In this document: positions 1-5,687 of the stretch, in pieces | Layout of the letters: every line of letters starts with the position of its first letter | How positions within the stretch are numbered: the stretch's first letter is position 1 | NCBI GenBank assembly: GCA_025936015.1 | Contig: JAICUE010000102.1 | Coordinates: forward strand, 1 to 8,144 | Direction: 5' to 3' | Origin: Gemmatimonadaceae bacterium | Lineage (GTDB): Bacteria; Gemmatimonadota; Gemmatimonadetes; Gemmatimonadales; Gemmatimonadaceae | DNA length: 8,144 nt | Translations under genes and position numbers: made by a program | Notes under the pieces: model-generated | Seen by the model: the letters and a program-made list of their open reading frames with translations, nothing else | What the model was told of the DNA's origin: nothing | Database searches by the model: none

Positions 1-1
1 C

Positions 2-292
2 TACACGGTGCTCGAGGCGGCGACCGGTGCCGAGGCGGTGCGCGTGTGCGAAACGCACCCGACGCCGATCGGGCTGGTGGTCACCGACATGGTGATGCCC
101 GAGATGGGCGGCCGCGAGCTGTCGTCGTACGTCGGGCGACTTCGGCCGGAAGCGAAGATCCTCTTCATGTCCGGTTACACCGAGGACGCCGCACTCCATC
201 ATAACATTCTCGGTCCCGGCGCGATGTTCCTCGACAAGCCGTTCACCCCGCAGACGCTGACGCGAAAGGTCCGCGAGGTGCTCGGGGCGTAG
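2..292 (+). CDS. Receiver (REC) domain, C-terminal end of a probable hybrid sensor kinase (5' truncated)
   Basis: The reading frame is open from the first full codon (2-4) to a TAG stop at 290-292. The gene therefore starts outside the window, and the GTG at 8 is only an internal codon. The visible ~96 residues are most of a CheY-like receiver domain. The phospho-acceptor Asp lies in VVTDMVMPEMGG (codon 86-88), the switch Ser/Thr region is MSGYTED, and the conserved Lys is in LDKPFT, followed by the last helix LTRKVREVLGA. The protein ends with the receiver fold and carries no DNA-binding output domain. This is the usual arrangement at the C-terminus of hybrid PAS/histidine kinases, though a stand-alone receiver cannot be excluded because the N-terminus is missing. 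A phosphorelay role follows from the family. The gene converges on the dipeptidase with a 23-bp gap. Confidence 0.85.
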   Translation, partial: YTVLEAATGAEAVRVCETHPTPIGLVVTDMVMPEMGGRELSSYVGRLRPEAKILFMSGYTEDAALHHNILGPGAMFLDKPFTPQTLTRKVREVLGA

Positions 293-302
293 GCGAGCGC
301 AG

Positions 303-333
303 CCGACGGTGCCGCCTAACGTGCGGCCGTCGG
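303..333. terminator. Hairpin between convergent genes, possible bidirectional terminator
   Basis: The perfect 7-bp arms CCGACGG (303-309) and CCGTCGG (327-333) are followed inward by CCGC/GCGG (312-315/323-326), leaving the loop CCTAACG (316-322). It sits between the receiver-domain stop and the dipeptidase, and covers the dipeptidase stop codon. There is no clear T-run on either side, so terminator function is inferred from position and fold only. Confidence 0.4.
314..321 (-). repeat. CGTTAGGC octamer, copy 1
   Basis: On the minus strand the octamer covers the last sense codon (CGT, Arg444) and the TAG stop of the dipeptidase. It also provides the loop of the hairpin between the two convergent genes. 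Confidence 0.8.
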
Positions 334-1650
334 TGGTACTAATCCGTCGAGCGCGTCGATCGTCGCATGCGACGGTCCGCGTTGCGTCTTCAGCCGCGCC
401 GATATGCGCTCCGCCTCAGCGAGAACGCGGAGAATGTTGCCATCGGCGAGCTTCGCCAGGTCGGCGTCGCTCCAGCCACGGTGCGCGAGCTCGGCGAAGA
501 GGGCGGGGTACTTCGAGACGTCCTCGAGCCCGACGACGTTGTCGGTGATGCCATCGAGGTCGCCGCCAATGCCGACGTGATCGACCCCAGCGACCTGCCG
601 AACGTGCTCGATGTGATCGGCGACGTCGCTGATGGTGGCCGCCGGCGCCGGATGCTCCTGACGCCAGTTCGCGATCTCGGCGCGCGCTGCGGCGCTGTCG
701 GCGTGCGTCGATGAGGGATGCTTCGCGCGCGCGGTGGAGGCGAACGCATCGAGCGAGTCCTCGTGCGCCTTGACCCGCGCCGAGACGAACGAGGTGACGA
801 ACGGGACCATCACCACGCCGCCATTCTTCGGCAGGCGCGCGAGGATCGAATCGGGAACGTTCCGGCGGTGATCGACGAGGGCGCGGGCGCCGGAGTGCGA
901 GAAGATCACCGGCGCCTCGCTGACGTCGAGCGCGTCGCTCATCGTGCCGGGCGAGACGTGGGCGAGGTCGACGAGCATCCCGAGGCGATTCATCTCGCGG
1001 ACGACTTCCTTCCCGAACGGCGTGAGGCCGCCGTGCTTCGCGCTGTCGAGCGCCGCGTCGGCCCAGTCGAGCGTGACGTTGTGCGTCAGCGTCATGTAGC
1101 GGACGCCGAGGTCGTAATACGTGCGCAGCAGCGCCAGCGAGTTCTCGATCGCGTGGCCACCCTCGACGCCGAGCAGGCTGCCGACGCTGCCATGCCCCAT
1201 GTTCGCCCGAACAGCTTGCGCGGTGAGCGTCCACTTGAGCTGGGGATACATCGCGATCATCCGTCGCGCGATGTCGATCTGCTCGAGCTGCACCCGCGCA
1301 TACCCCGGCGTGCTGCTCACTCGGCCGTTAGGCGCGTAGTTGTCGTCGTCGGGCTCGCCGGGGATGTAGACCGACCAGAATTGCGCGCCGAGGTGGCCCG
1401 CTTTCATCCGGGGAAGATCGGTCATCCCCGGGGTGCGCTTGCGCAGGTCGTACGCGGCGACGTCGCCCGGGTGCGCCCGATTCTCACGGATCCGCCACGG
1501 GAGGTCGTTGTGACCATCGAACACCGGATGCGCGGCGAGCACGCGCTCGGCGCGGGCATAGTCGCTGGCGGTGGGTGCGGTTCTCGTCTGCGCGGTCACG
1601 GGCAGGGCGGCGAAGAGCGCAAGGGCGGCAGCGATAGCAGGAAGGTGCAT
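316..1650 (-). CDS. Secreted membrane-dipeptidase-like zinc peptidase (M19, renal dipeptidase family)
   Basis: The predicted 444-residue protein hydrolyses dipeptides in the periplasm or outside the cell, by homology to family M19. The full metal-site set is visible: H47 and D49 in DGHND, bridging E163 in GVEGGH, H231 in DLAHVS, H252 in FSHSGAR, and the catalytic-type D364 in GIGGDLDG. The spacing matches the TIM-barrel M19 enzymes. The N-terminus is a Sec signal peptide (hydrophobic residues 4-17, likely cleavage after VTA at 20) with no lipobox Cys. I chose the ATG at 1650 because it begins exactly at this signal peptide. The frame stays open to 1788, but that adds 46 residues of Arg/Ser-rich, non-family sequence. 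No good Shine-Dalgarno site is visible. The gene is divergent from the dicarboxylate transporter 176 bp away. A role in peptide scavenging or in turnover of D-amino-acid dipeptides is inference. Confidence 0.92.
   Translation of the reverse strand: MHLPAIAAALALFAALPVTAQTRTAPTASDYARAERVLAAHPVFDGHNDLPWRIRENRAHPGDVAAYDLRKRTPGMTDLPRMKAGHLGAQFWSVYIPGEPDDDNYAPNGRVSSTPGYARVQLEQIDIARRMIAMYPQLKWTLTAQAVRANMGHGSVGSLLGVEGGHAIENSLALLRTYYDLGVRYMTLTHNVTLDWADAALDSAKHGGLTPFGKEVVREMNRLGMLVDLAHVSPGTMSDALDVSEAPVIFSHSGARALVDHRRNVPDSILARLPKNGGVVMVPFVTSFVSARVKAHEDSLDAFASTARAKHPSSTHADSAAARAEIANWRQEHPAPAATISDVADHIEHVRQVAGVDHVGIGGDLDGITDNVVGLEDVSKYPALFAELAHRGWSDADLAKLADGNILRVLAEAERISARLKTQRGPSHATIDALDGLVPPTAAR
1326..1333 (+). 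repeat. CGTTAGGC octamer, copy 2
   Basis: It lies inside the dipeptidase gene on the strand opposite to transcription and falls on codons for Pro107-Asn108. It is flanked by a short GCC-GTTA-GGC inverted repeat. Confidence 0.8.
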
Positions 1651-1826
1651 GGGACCGGGGGAGAAGTTGAGGCACGAAGATACAAACGCGATCGCGAAAC
1701 CGCGACGTGATCTCACCGGGCTGACCGCAATCGAGCCACGAGTGATTTTCCGGCGCAGACTCTCCCCTTCGGCACGTCCAGCGGGCATCTTCCCCGGCCT
1801 GAATCCTCCCCTCGGAACACGGAGTC
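1651..1826. promoter_or_regulatory. Divergent upstream region of dipeptidase and dicarboxylate transporter genes
   Basis: This 176-bp gap separates two divergent start codons and must hold the promoters of both genes. It includes the perfect 10-bp palindrome CGCGATCGCG (1687-1696) in an AT-richer patch (about 1677-1686) that could be a minus-strand -10 region, but no convincing -35/-10 pair can be read. GGAG at 1821-1824 sits only 2 bases before the transporter ATG, an unusually short ribosome-binding spacing. Confidence 0.35.
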
Positions 1827-3098
1827 ATGCGTCTCGCCCGCAACCTGACCTTCCAGGTGCTCGTCGCCGTCCTCGCCGCCGTGCTCCTCGGTGCGCTCTA
1901 CCCGAAAGCCGGCATCGCGATGAAGCCGTTCGGCGACGTGTTCATCAACCTGGTGAAGATGATCATCGCGCCGATCATCTTCCTCACGATCGTGCTCGGC
2001 ATCGCGAACATGCAGGACATGAAGAAGGTCGGGCGCGTCGGCGGGAAGGCACTGCTCTACTTCGAGATCGTGACGACGATCGCGCTGGCGATCGGGCTGG
2101 TCGTCGCCAACGTGACGAAGCCGGGAGCGGGGATCGACGTCCGCTCGCTCGCCGGCGGCGACATCTCGCAGTACACCACCGCGGCGAAGTCGCTCAGCTT
2201 CGTCGATTTCGTCACTCACATCGTGCCGAGCAGCATCGCCGGTGCCTTCGCCAACGGCGACATCCTGCAGATCGTCTTCTTCTCGCTGCTCTTCGGCTTT
2301 GCGCTCTCCGGACTCGGCGAGGTCGGGCGGCCGCTCACCGCCGGCCTCGAGAAGCTGTCGCAGGTGTTCTTCCGGATCACCGCGATCGTGATGTGGGTGG
2401 CGCCGTTAGGCGCCTTCGGGGCGATGGCCTATACCATCGGGAAGTTCGGGGTCCACGCCCTGATCCCGCTGGCGCGGCTGATGGGGGGCGTCTACCTGAC
2501 GATGTTCCTCTTCATCTTCGTCGTGCTCAACCTGATCGCGCGGTTCTCGGGATTCAGCCTCTGGCAATTGCTCAAGTACATCCGCGCCGAGATCCTGATC
2601 GTGCTCGGCACGTCGAGCTCGGAGGCGGCGCTGCCGAGCATGCTCGAGCGGATGACGTTGTACGGATGCGACCGGAGCGTGGTCGGTCTCGTCATTCCAG
2701 CCGGATACTCCTTCAACCTCGACGGCACCTCGATCTACCTGTCAATGGCGACGATCTTCATCGCGCAGGCGTTCGGGATCCATCTCTCGCTCGGCGAGCA
2801 GTTGTCGGTGATGGCCGTGCTGATCGTGACGTCGAAGGGCGCGGCCGGAGTGACCGGTTCCGGGTTCATCGTCCTCGCCAGCACGCTCGCGGCGATGCAC
2901 ACCGTGCCGGTCGAGGGAATCGCGCTCGTGCTCGGGGTCGACCGCTTCATGAGCGAAGCTCGGGCGATCACGAACCTGATCGGCAATGCGGTCGCGACGG
3001 TCGTGATCGCGCGCAACGAAGGCGAGTTCGATGCCGTGCGTCACGAGCAGGCGATGGCGGGGAGGCTGCCTGATGCGTTGATCGTTGGCGGCGTGTGA
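1827..3098 (+). CDS. dctA: DctA-type C4-dicarboxylate:cation symporter (DAACS/SLC1 family)
   Basis: This 423-residue inner-membrane carrier probably imports succinate, fumarate or malate with protons or sodium. Family signatures appear in order: the hairpin-1 serine motif SSSEA (263-267), the TM7 metal motif NLDGT (297-301), the hairpin-2 stretch KGAAGVTGSG (337-346), and the TM8 motif DRFMSEARAITN (372-383) with Arg379 and Asn383. The TM8 form DRFMSEAR is typical of DctA. The Asp that contacts the amino group of aspartate in GltPh (D394) is Ser376 here, and the following Thr is Ala380, which argues for dicarboxylates rather than glutamate or aspartate. Multiple hydrophobic segments cover the protein and the length is normal for the family. 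The ATG at 1827 is the only sensible start. GltP-type amino-acid specificity is the alternative, but less likely. Confidence 0.93.
   Translation: MRLARNLTFQVLVAVLAAVLLGALYPKAGIAMKPFGDVFINLVKMIIAPIIFLTIVLGIANMQDMKKVGRVGGKALLYFEIVTTIALAIGLVVANVTKPGAGIDVRSLAGGDISQYTTAAKSLSFVDFVTHIVPSSIAGAFANGDILQIVFFSLLFGFALSGLGEVGRPLTAGLEKLSQVFFRITAIVMWVAPLGAFGAMAYTIGKFGVHALIPLARLMGGVYLTMFLFIFVVLNLIARFSGFSLWQLLKYIRAEILIVLGTSSSEAALPSMLERMTLYGCDRSVVGLVIPAGYSFNLDGTSIYLSMATIFIAQAFGIHLSLGEQLSVMAVLIVTSKGAAGVTGSGFIVLASTLAAMHTVPVEGIALVLGVDRFMSEARAITNLIGNAVATVVIARNEGEFDAVRHEQAMAGRLPDALIVGGV
2399..2414 (+). repeat. CGTTAGGC octamer, copy 3 (2404-2411), within a perfect 6-bp hairpin
   Basis: The DNA reads GGCGCC-GTTA-GGCGCC, a perfect inverted repeat with a 4-base loop, inside the transporter gene. 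It encodes Ala-Pro-Leu-Gly-Ala and uses the only TTA leucine codon (L194) I can find in this gene. Confidence 0.8.
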
Positions 3099-3141
3099 CT
3101 GCGGGCGGGAACGGCGGCAGCGGCAACGGCGCGAATCATTC

Positions 3142-3170
3142 ACAGGAGGCACGGAGGACACGGAGGGTTT
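3142..3170 (+). repeat. Outer inverted repeat, left arm
   Basis: This 29-base arm matches the reverse complement of 3496-3524 at 27 positions. It starts ACAGGAGGCACGGAG, ends CACGGAGGGTTT, and has two adjacent mismatches between. It contains the short direct unit CACGGAGG twice. The arms bound a 383-bp segment. Confidence 0.85.
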
Positions 3171-3248
3171 TGTTGACAGCGTGTGACTGACTGGTGCCTT
3201 CAAGAGGAGGCGCGCCAGCTCGCTTGAGACTGATTTTTAACTACCCAA

Positions 3249-3294
3249 AAGAGCAGATTCCACGATGACACGCAGTGCTTGAATAACTGCTCTT
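3249..3294. repeat. Small stem-loop inside the nested-repeat segment
   Basis: AAGAGCAG (3249-3256) and CTGCTCTT (3287-3294) are perfect 8-base complements separated by 30 bases. It is the third inverted pair within the segment bounded by the outer arms. The function is unknown. Confidence 0.5.
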
Positions 3295-3313
3295 ACACGA
3301 AGCAATCCGCAGT

Positions 3314-3380
3314 CATCCGTCCAATCCGTGGGATTGTAGTTCAAACTGTTTGGACACCGATTTCACGGATTGGACGGATG
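3314..3380. repeat. Inner perfect inverted repeat, 17-bp arms
   Basis: The arms at 3314-3330 (CATCCGTCCAATCCGTG) and 3364-3380 are perfect reverse complements separated by 33 bases. A related GACGGATGGG unit repeats just after the right arm (3373-3382 and 3391-3400). The words CACGGATT and GACGGAT resemble dispersed intergenic repeats I recall from soil bacterial genomes. That resemblance is recollection only. Confidence 0.85.
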
Positions 3381-3495
3381 GGGCGGCCGAGACGGATGGG
3401 CGGCAGAGGCAGATGGTGCGGTAGGGGTGGACGGCGCGGTCTACATGGACTGAAGTCAACGCTGCCAGGGATCGAGAGTGATACCCGCCGTCATC

Positions 3496-3524
3496 AAACC
3501 CTCCGTGCTCTCCGTGCCTCCTGT
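3496..3524 (-). repeat. Outer inverted repeat, right arm
   Basis: This is the partner of 3142-3170 in opposite orientation (27 of 29 bases). It ends 16 bases from the last base of the sigma factor gene. No target-site duplication is evident in the bases flanking the two arms. Confidence 0.85.
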
Positions 3525-3540
3525 CAGCAATTCCCGCAGT

Positions 3541-4500
3541 TCACTCGCCGTCGCTCAGGTCCGCCTTGTCGGACCTCGCTCTCCCCGACACGCGGCCGAC
3601 GACGCCTAACGGCGTGATGCCGAGCAACCGCAGCTTGTCGGGGTTGATGATGCGATAAGCGTGGTGGATCCGCTCGCCGTCGGTGGCGAACGCCGTGACG
3701 GTGAAGAGCCGATTGTCGACGAGGCTGAGGATCGCCGGCTCGCCGTTGACGGTGCCGATGCGGTGCGTGATGAGCCCCGGCCACTTGTGCTCGAGCCCCG
3801 TCAGCATGCGCGTGATGCGATCGGGACCGACGAGAATCCTCCGCATCGCCGACGCCTTGCCGCCGCCGTCGCTGACGAAGGTCGCTTCCTCCTCGAACAG
3901 CGCGAGCAGCGCGTCGCGATCGTCGTCGCGGAGCGCGGCGAGGAAGCGTTCGAGCAGCCGTTCCTGCACGTCGCCGGCGACGGCGACGCGCGCACGATCG
4001 TCGCGAACTCGTTCCCTGGCGCGATGGACCATCTGTCGCGCCGTGGCTGGAGTGCGGTCGATCACGCGTGCGATCTCGTCGTAGTCGGTGTCGAACAGTT
4101 CGCGGAGGAGAAACGCCGCGCGCTCCTCCGGGCCGAGCCGCTCGAGCAGCATCAGAAACGCAACTGACAGATCCGATTCGCGCTCGACGCGGGTGTCCGG
4201 CGCGCCCGGTGCACGAGTCTCGCCCCCGGTCGCGATCGGTTCGGGGAGCCAGTGCCCGACGTAGCTCAGGCGTTCGGTCTCGGCGCGATGCAGGCGGTCG
4301 ATCGCGAGACGGGTCATGACGGTGACGAGCCACCCGTCGGGACTGATGATCGCCGCGCGATCGGCATCCTGCCAGCGAAGCCAGCATTCCTGGACGAGAT
4401 CCTCGGCTTCGTGCGCATCACCGAGCATCCGGTAGGCGATGCCGAAGAGTCGCGGACGGAGTCGCTCGAAGACGTCGAGAAATTGCGGCGAGGCTGTCAC
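3541..4500 (-). CDS. ECF41-type RNA polymerase sigma factor with C-terminal SnoaL-like domain (SigJ-like)
   Basis: This 319-residue extracytoplasmic-function sigma factor directs RNA polymerase to a dedicated promoter. Region 2 is at about 8-75 (FERLRPRLFGIAYRMLGD, then EAEDLVQECWLRW), the linker motif WLPEP is at 84-88, and region 4 is at about 110-165 (LGPEERAAFLLRELFDTDYDEIA). A SnoaL_2-like domain follows at about 183-290, with the ECF41 hallmarks DGGGK (211-215), NGEPA (262-266) and NPDKL (286-290). The family has no separate anti-sigma; the fused domain itself tunes activity. I chose the GTG at 4500 because it gives the usual short N-terminus and has AGGA (4509-4512) eight bases upstream. 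A longer GTG start at 4539 adds 13 atypical residues. A 29-residue tail follows NPDKL and holds a 7-bp hairpin (3557-3576). The expected target gene is divergent, 54 bp away. Confidence 0.93.
   Translation of the reverse strand: MTASPQFLDVFERLRPRLFGIAYRMLGDAHEAEDLVQECWLRWQDADRAAIISPDGWLVTVMTRLAIDRLHRAETERLSYVGHWLPEPIATGGETRAPGAPDTRVERESDLSVAFLMLLERLGPEERAAFLLRELFDTDYDEIARVIDRTPATARQMVHRARERVRDDRARVAVAGDVQERLLERFLAALRDDDRDALLALFEEEATFVSDGGGKASAMRRILVGPDRITRMLTGLEHKWPGLITHRIGTVNGEPAILSLVDNRLFTVTAFATDGERIHHAYRIINPDKLRLLGITPLGVVGRVSGRARSDKADLSDGE
3602..3615 (-). repeat. CGTTAGGC octamer, copy 4 (3604-3611), within a perfect 5-bp hairpin
   Basis: Read on the minus strand it is ACGCC-GTTA-GGCGT in the tail of the sigma factor gene. 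It encodes Thr-Pro-Leu-Gly-Val and uses the only TTA codon (L298) I can find in that gene. Confidence 0.8.
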
Positions 4501-4520
4501 AATGCGCGTCCTGTCCCGTC
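4495..4520 (+). promoter_or_regulatory. Predicted ECF41-type promoter of the carboxymuconolactone decarboxylase gene
   Basis: TGTCACA (4495-4501) and CGTC (4517-4520) are separated by 15 bases, matching the -35 and -10 words known for ECF41 sigma factors. A transcript would start roughly 4525-4530, just ahead of the ribosome-binding site of the downstream gene. The -35 word overlaps the GTG start codon of the sigma gene on the other strand. A second CGTC at 4507-4510 is too close to the -35 to serve. Confidence 0.7.
4509..4512 (-). promoter_or_regulatory. Ribosome-binding site of the sigma factor gene
   Basis: AGGA on the minus strand ends 8 bases before the GTG at 4500. It supports that start over the upstream GTG at 4539. 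Confidence 0.45.
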
Positions 4521-4544
4521 CATGCTGATGTACCACCACTCAAT

Positions 4545-4548
4545 GGAG
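4545..4548 (+). promoter_or_regulatory. Ribosome-binding site deciding the start of the carboxymuconolactone decarboxylase gene
   Basis: GGAG lies 6 bases before the ATG at 4555. It favours that start over in-frame ATGs at 4522, 4528 and 4543; the first lies upstream of the expected transcription start. Confidence 0.6.
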
Positions 4549-4554
4549 ACGACC

Positions 4555-5010
4555 ATGACGAAACGTATCGACCTTTCCCGTGTCGGGCACGGGGCATACC
4601 AGGCGATGTCAGCGCTCGAGCAGCACGTGCGGAAGTCCGGACTGGAGCAGAAGCTTCTCGAGCTCGTGCGGCTGCGTGCGTCTTACATCAACGGCTGCGC
4701 CTACTGCATCGACATGCACAGCAAGGACGCGCGCGCCGAAGGTGAAACGGAGCAGCGCATCTATTCCGTTCCCGTGTGGCACGAGACCTCGTACTACAGC
4801 CCGAGGGAGCGCGCAGCGCTCGAGTGGACCGAAGTCGTCACCAACATCTCGAAGCACGGCGTGCCTGACGACGCCTTTGCCGCGGCGCGAAAGGAGTTCA
4901 GCGAGGAGGAGCTCGTCGAGCTCACGCTCGCGGTGATCACGATCAACGGATGGAATCGCGTGTCGATCGCCTTCGGCGTCGAGCCGGGGAGCTACGAGCG
5001 CCGCGCGTAG
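4555..5010 (+). CDS. Carboxymuconolactone decarboxylase family / AhpD-like protein, likely ECF41 target
   Basis: This 151-residue all-helical cytosolic protein is of the CMD/AhpD type. The core motif is clear: ELVRLRASYINGCAYCIDMH, with the redox pair C48-x-x-C51 and H55. In AhpD-like proteins these residues perform thiol-disulfide or peroxide-related chemistry. The conserved C-terminal part ends with LTLAVITINGWNRVSIAFGV (114-133). The frame is open upstream to 4252, but that region is antisense to the sigma gene and has no family match. Genes of this class (carboxymuconolactone decarboxylases, oxidoreductases, epimerases) are the standard partners of ECF41 sigma factors, and the promoter motif precedes it directly. 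The true substrate is unknown. Ring-cleavage (catechol) metabolism is unlikely to be its job, because no pathway neighbours are present. Confidence 0.92.
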   Translation: MTKRIDLSRVGHGAYQAMSALEQHVRKSGLEQKLLELVRLRASYINGCAYCIDMHSKDARAEGETEQRIYSVPVWHETSYYSPRERAALEWTEVVTNISKHGVPDDAFAAARKEFSEEELVELTLAVITINGWNRVSIAFGVEPGSYERRA

Positions 5011-5017
5011 CGCGGCG
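4999..5017. terminator. GC hairpin overlapping a stop codon, possible bidirectional terminator
   Basis: The perfect 8-bp arms CGCCGCGC (4999-5006) and GCGCGGCG (5010-5017) enclose a 3-base loop. The TAG stop of the decarboxylase gene (5008-5010) lies in the loop and the first base of the right arm. It sits at the junction of two convergent genes only 19 bp apart. Only TTC follows on the plus strand, so it is not a classic T-tailed terminator. Confidence 0.5.
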
Positions 5018-5029
5018 TTCGTCAAGCCA

Positions 5030-5611
5030 TTAGAGTCTTTCGATCTGTCCGACGCGCTCGAGGAGCGCCGCGTGCGATTGCCTGAGTGACTCGAGGTGCC
5101 TGACGATCTCGCCGTGGCGCTTCTCGTCTTCGGTCGGTTCCTTGGCGACGAAGGTGAGCGCGCCGCCGACTTCGAGGCGGCAGGTCTCGACGTTGTGCAG
5201 GCCCTCGATTCCCTGGCGGCGGGCTGCGGCCTCGAGCTCCTCGGGCGTGATCAGCTCGCGCTCGAGGTGCTTGGGGCGCAGCTGTCCATTCCTGATCAGG
5301 AGGTCGGGGTCCCCCTCGAGCAGGCGCGCCATGGTCGGGTGGCGATAGAGATACCGGACGACGAACCAGTTGATCACGAGGAGCGCGGTCGCGCCGATTA
5401 TTCCGCCGACGAGCGAATTGTCGTTGCCGATGATCGCGTTCTGCACCGTGTTCGAGAGAAGCAGCAGGACGACGAAGTCAAAGGGGTTGAGCTGTCCCAT
5501 CTCGCGCTTGCCGGCGAGGCGGAGGCCGACGAGCAGGAAGACGTAGACCGCGAGCGTCCGGACGAGCTTCTCGGCGATCGGGACACCGGAGATGAAGAGG
5601 TCGTGAGCCAT
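5030..5611 (-). CDS. DUF421 / YetF-like inner-membrane protein
   Basis: This 193-residue protein has an N-terminal membrane part and a soluble tail. Hydrophobic segments are at about 14-31, 43-61 and 66-88. Between them lies the family signature LRLAGKREMGQLNPFDFVV (30-48), which contains GKR and GQL. The soluble part includes LLIRNGQLRPKHLEREL (104-120), then ITPEELEAAARRQGI and a short beta-type segment ending GGALTFV, as in YetF-like proteins. The last ~40 residues are charged and probably helical. No biochemical function is established for the family, and I do not assign one. The start at 5611 matches the family N-terminus; the frame is open to 5779, but that stretch overlaps pgm. No Shine-Dalgarno site is apparent. 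It lies 70 bp downstream of pgm on the same strand and may be co-transcribed. Confidence 0.88.
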   Translation of the reverse strand: MAHDLFISGVPIAEKLVRTLAVYVFLLVGLRLAGKREMGQLNPFDFVVLLLLSNTVQNAIIGNDNSLVGGIIGATALLVINWFVVRYLYRHPTMARLLEGDPDLLIRNGQLRPKHLERELITPEELEAAARRQGIEGLHNVETCRLEVGGALTFVAKEPTEDEKRHGEIVRHLESLRQSHAALLERVGQIERL

Positions 5612-5641
5612 GAGGGAGCGAGAGTGCCTGTGATGCGTGGA

Positions 5642-5653
5642 AGTCTCGAGACT
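5642..5653. other. 12-bp perfect palindrome in the pgm-DUF421 gap
   Basis: AGTCTCGAGACT lies in the 70-bp spacer upstream of the DUF421 gene. One or two such palindromes are expected by chance in a window of this size, so an operator role is only a possibility suggested by its position. Confidence 0.25.
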
Positions 5654-5679
5654 GCACGGTAAAACCAAACGGGGGAGAA

Positions 5680-5687
5680 CGTTAGGC
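5680..5687 (+). repeat. CGTTAGGC octamer, copy 5
   Basis: The octamer covers the TAA stop codon of pgm (5682-5684 on the minus strand). Like copy 1, it sits exactly at a gene end. Confidence 0.8.

Larger units (their letters stand above)
3099..3540. other. 442-bp non-coding gap with nested inverted repeats
   Basis: No supported gene lies between dctA and the sigma factor; the ORFs here lack codon character or family motifs. The gap holds an outer imperfect inverted repeat (3142-3170 with 3496-3524), an inner perfect one (3314-3330 with 3364-3380), and a small stem-loop (3249-3294). The middle (about 3230-3360) is visibly richer in A/T than the flanks. A weak terminator-like arrangement, arms TCAAG (3200-3204) and CTTGA (3223-3227) followed by TTTTT at 3234-3238, is possible but distant from dctA. 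The 11-mer GCGTGTGACTG occurs at 3091-3101, over the dctA stop, and again at 3179-3189. Confidence 0.7.

Noticed and set aside
416..1710. Long ORFs on both strands across the dipeptidase gene
   Set aside because: They are typical alternative-frame shadows in GC-rich DNA: very Arg-rich, no motifs, and incompatible with the complete M19 active site in the other frame.
1651..1788. N-terminal extension of the dipeptidase frame to 1788
   Set aside because: It adds 46 Arg/Ser-rich residues in front of a clear signal peptide that begins at the ATG at 1650; the extension lies in the divergent promoter region.
1571..3073. Long plus-strand ORF of 500 codons overlapping dctA
   Set aside because: It is a shadow frame of dctA, Arg/His-rich with no recognisable domain; the dctA frame carries all family motifs.
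3373..3440. G-quadruplex from G-rich tracts on the plus strand
   Set aside because: The runs of three or more G are too few and too widely spaced to support a confident call; a chance feature of G-rich repeats is as likely.
3142..3524. CRISPR array or insertion sequence
   Set aside because: There is no regular direct-repeat and spacer pattern and no transposase ORF; the arms are inverted, and no target-site duplication is visible.
3279..3617. ORF of 112 codons in the nested-repeat gap
   Set aside because: It runs through the inverted repeats and into the antisense of the sigma gene, has Arg/Gly-rich composition and no ribosome-binding site.
4501..4539. Longer sigma factor with GTG start at 4539
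   Set aside because: It adds 13 residues not seen in the family; the GTG at 4500 has AGGA at suitable distance and gives the usual N-terminus.
4252..4554. Upstream in-frame extension of the decarboxylase gene
   Set aside because: It is antisense to the sigma factor, lies upstream of the predicted ECF41 promoter, and a ribosome-binding site supports the ATG at 4555.
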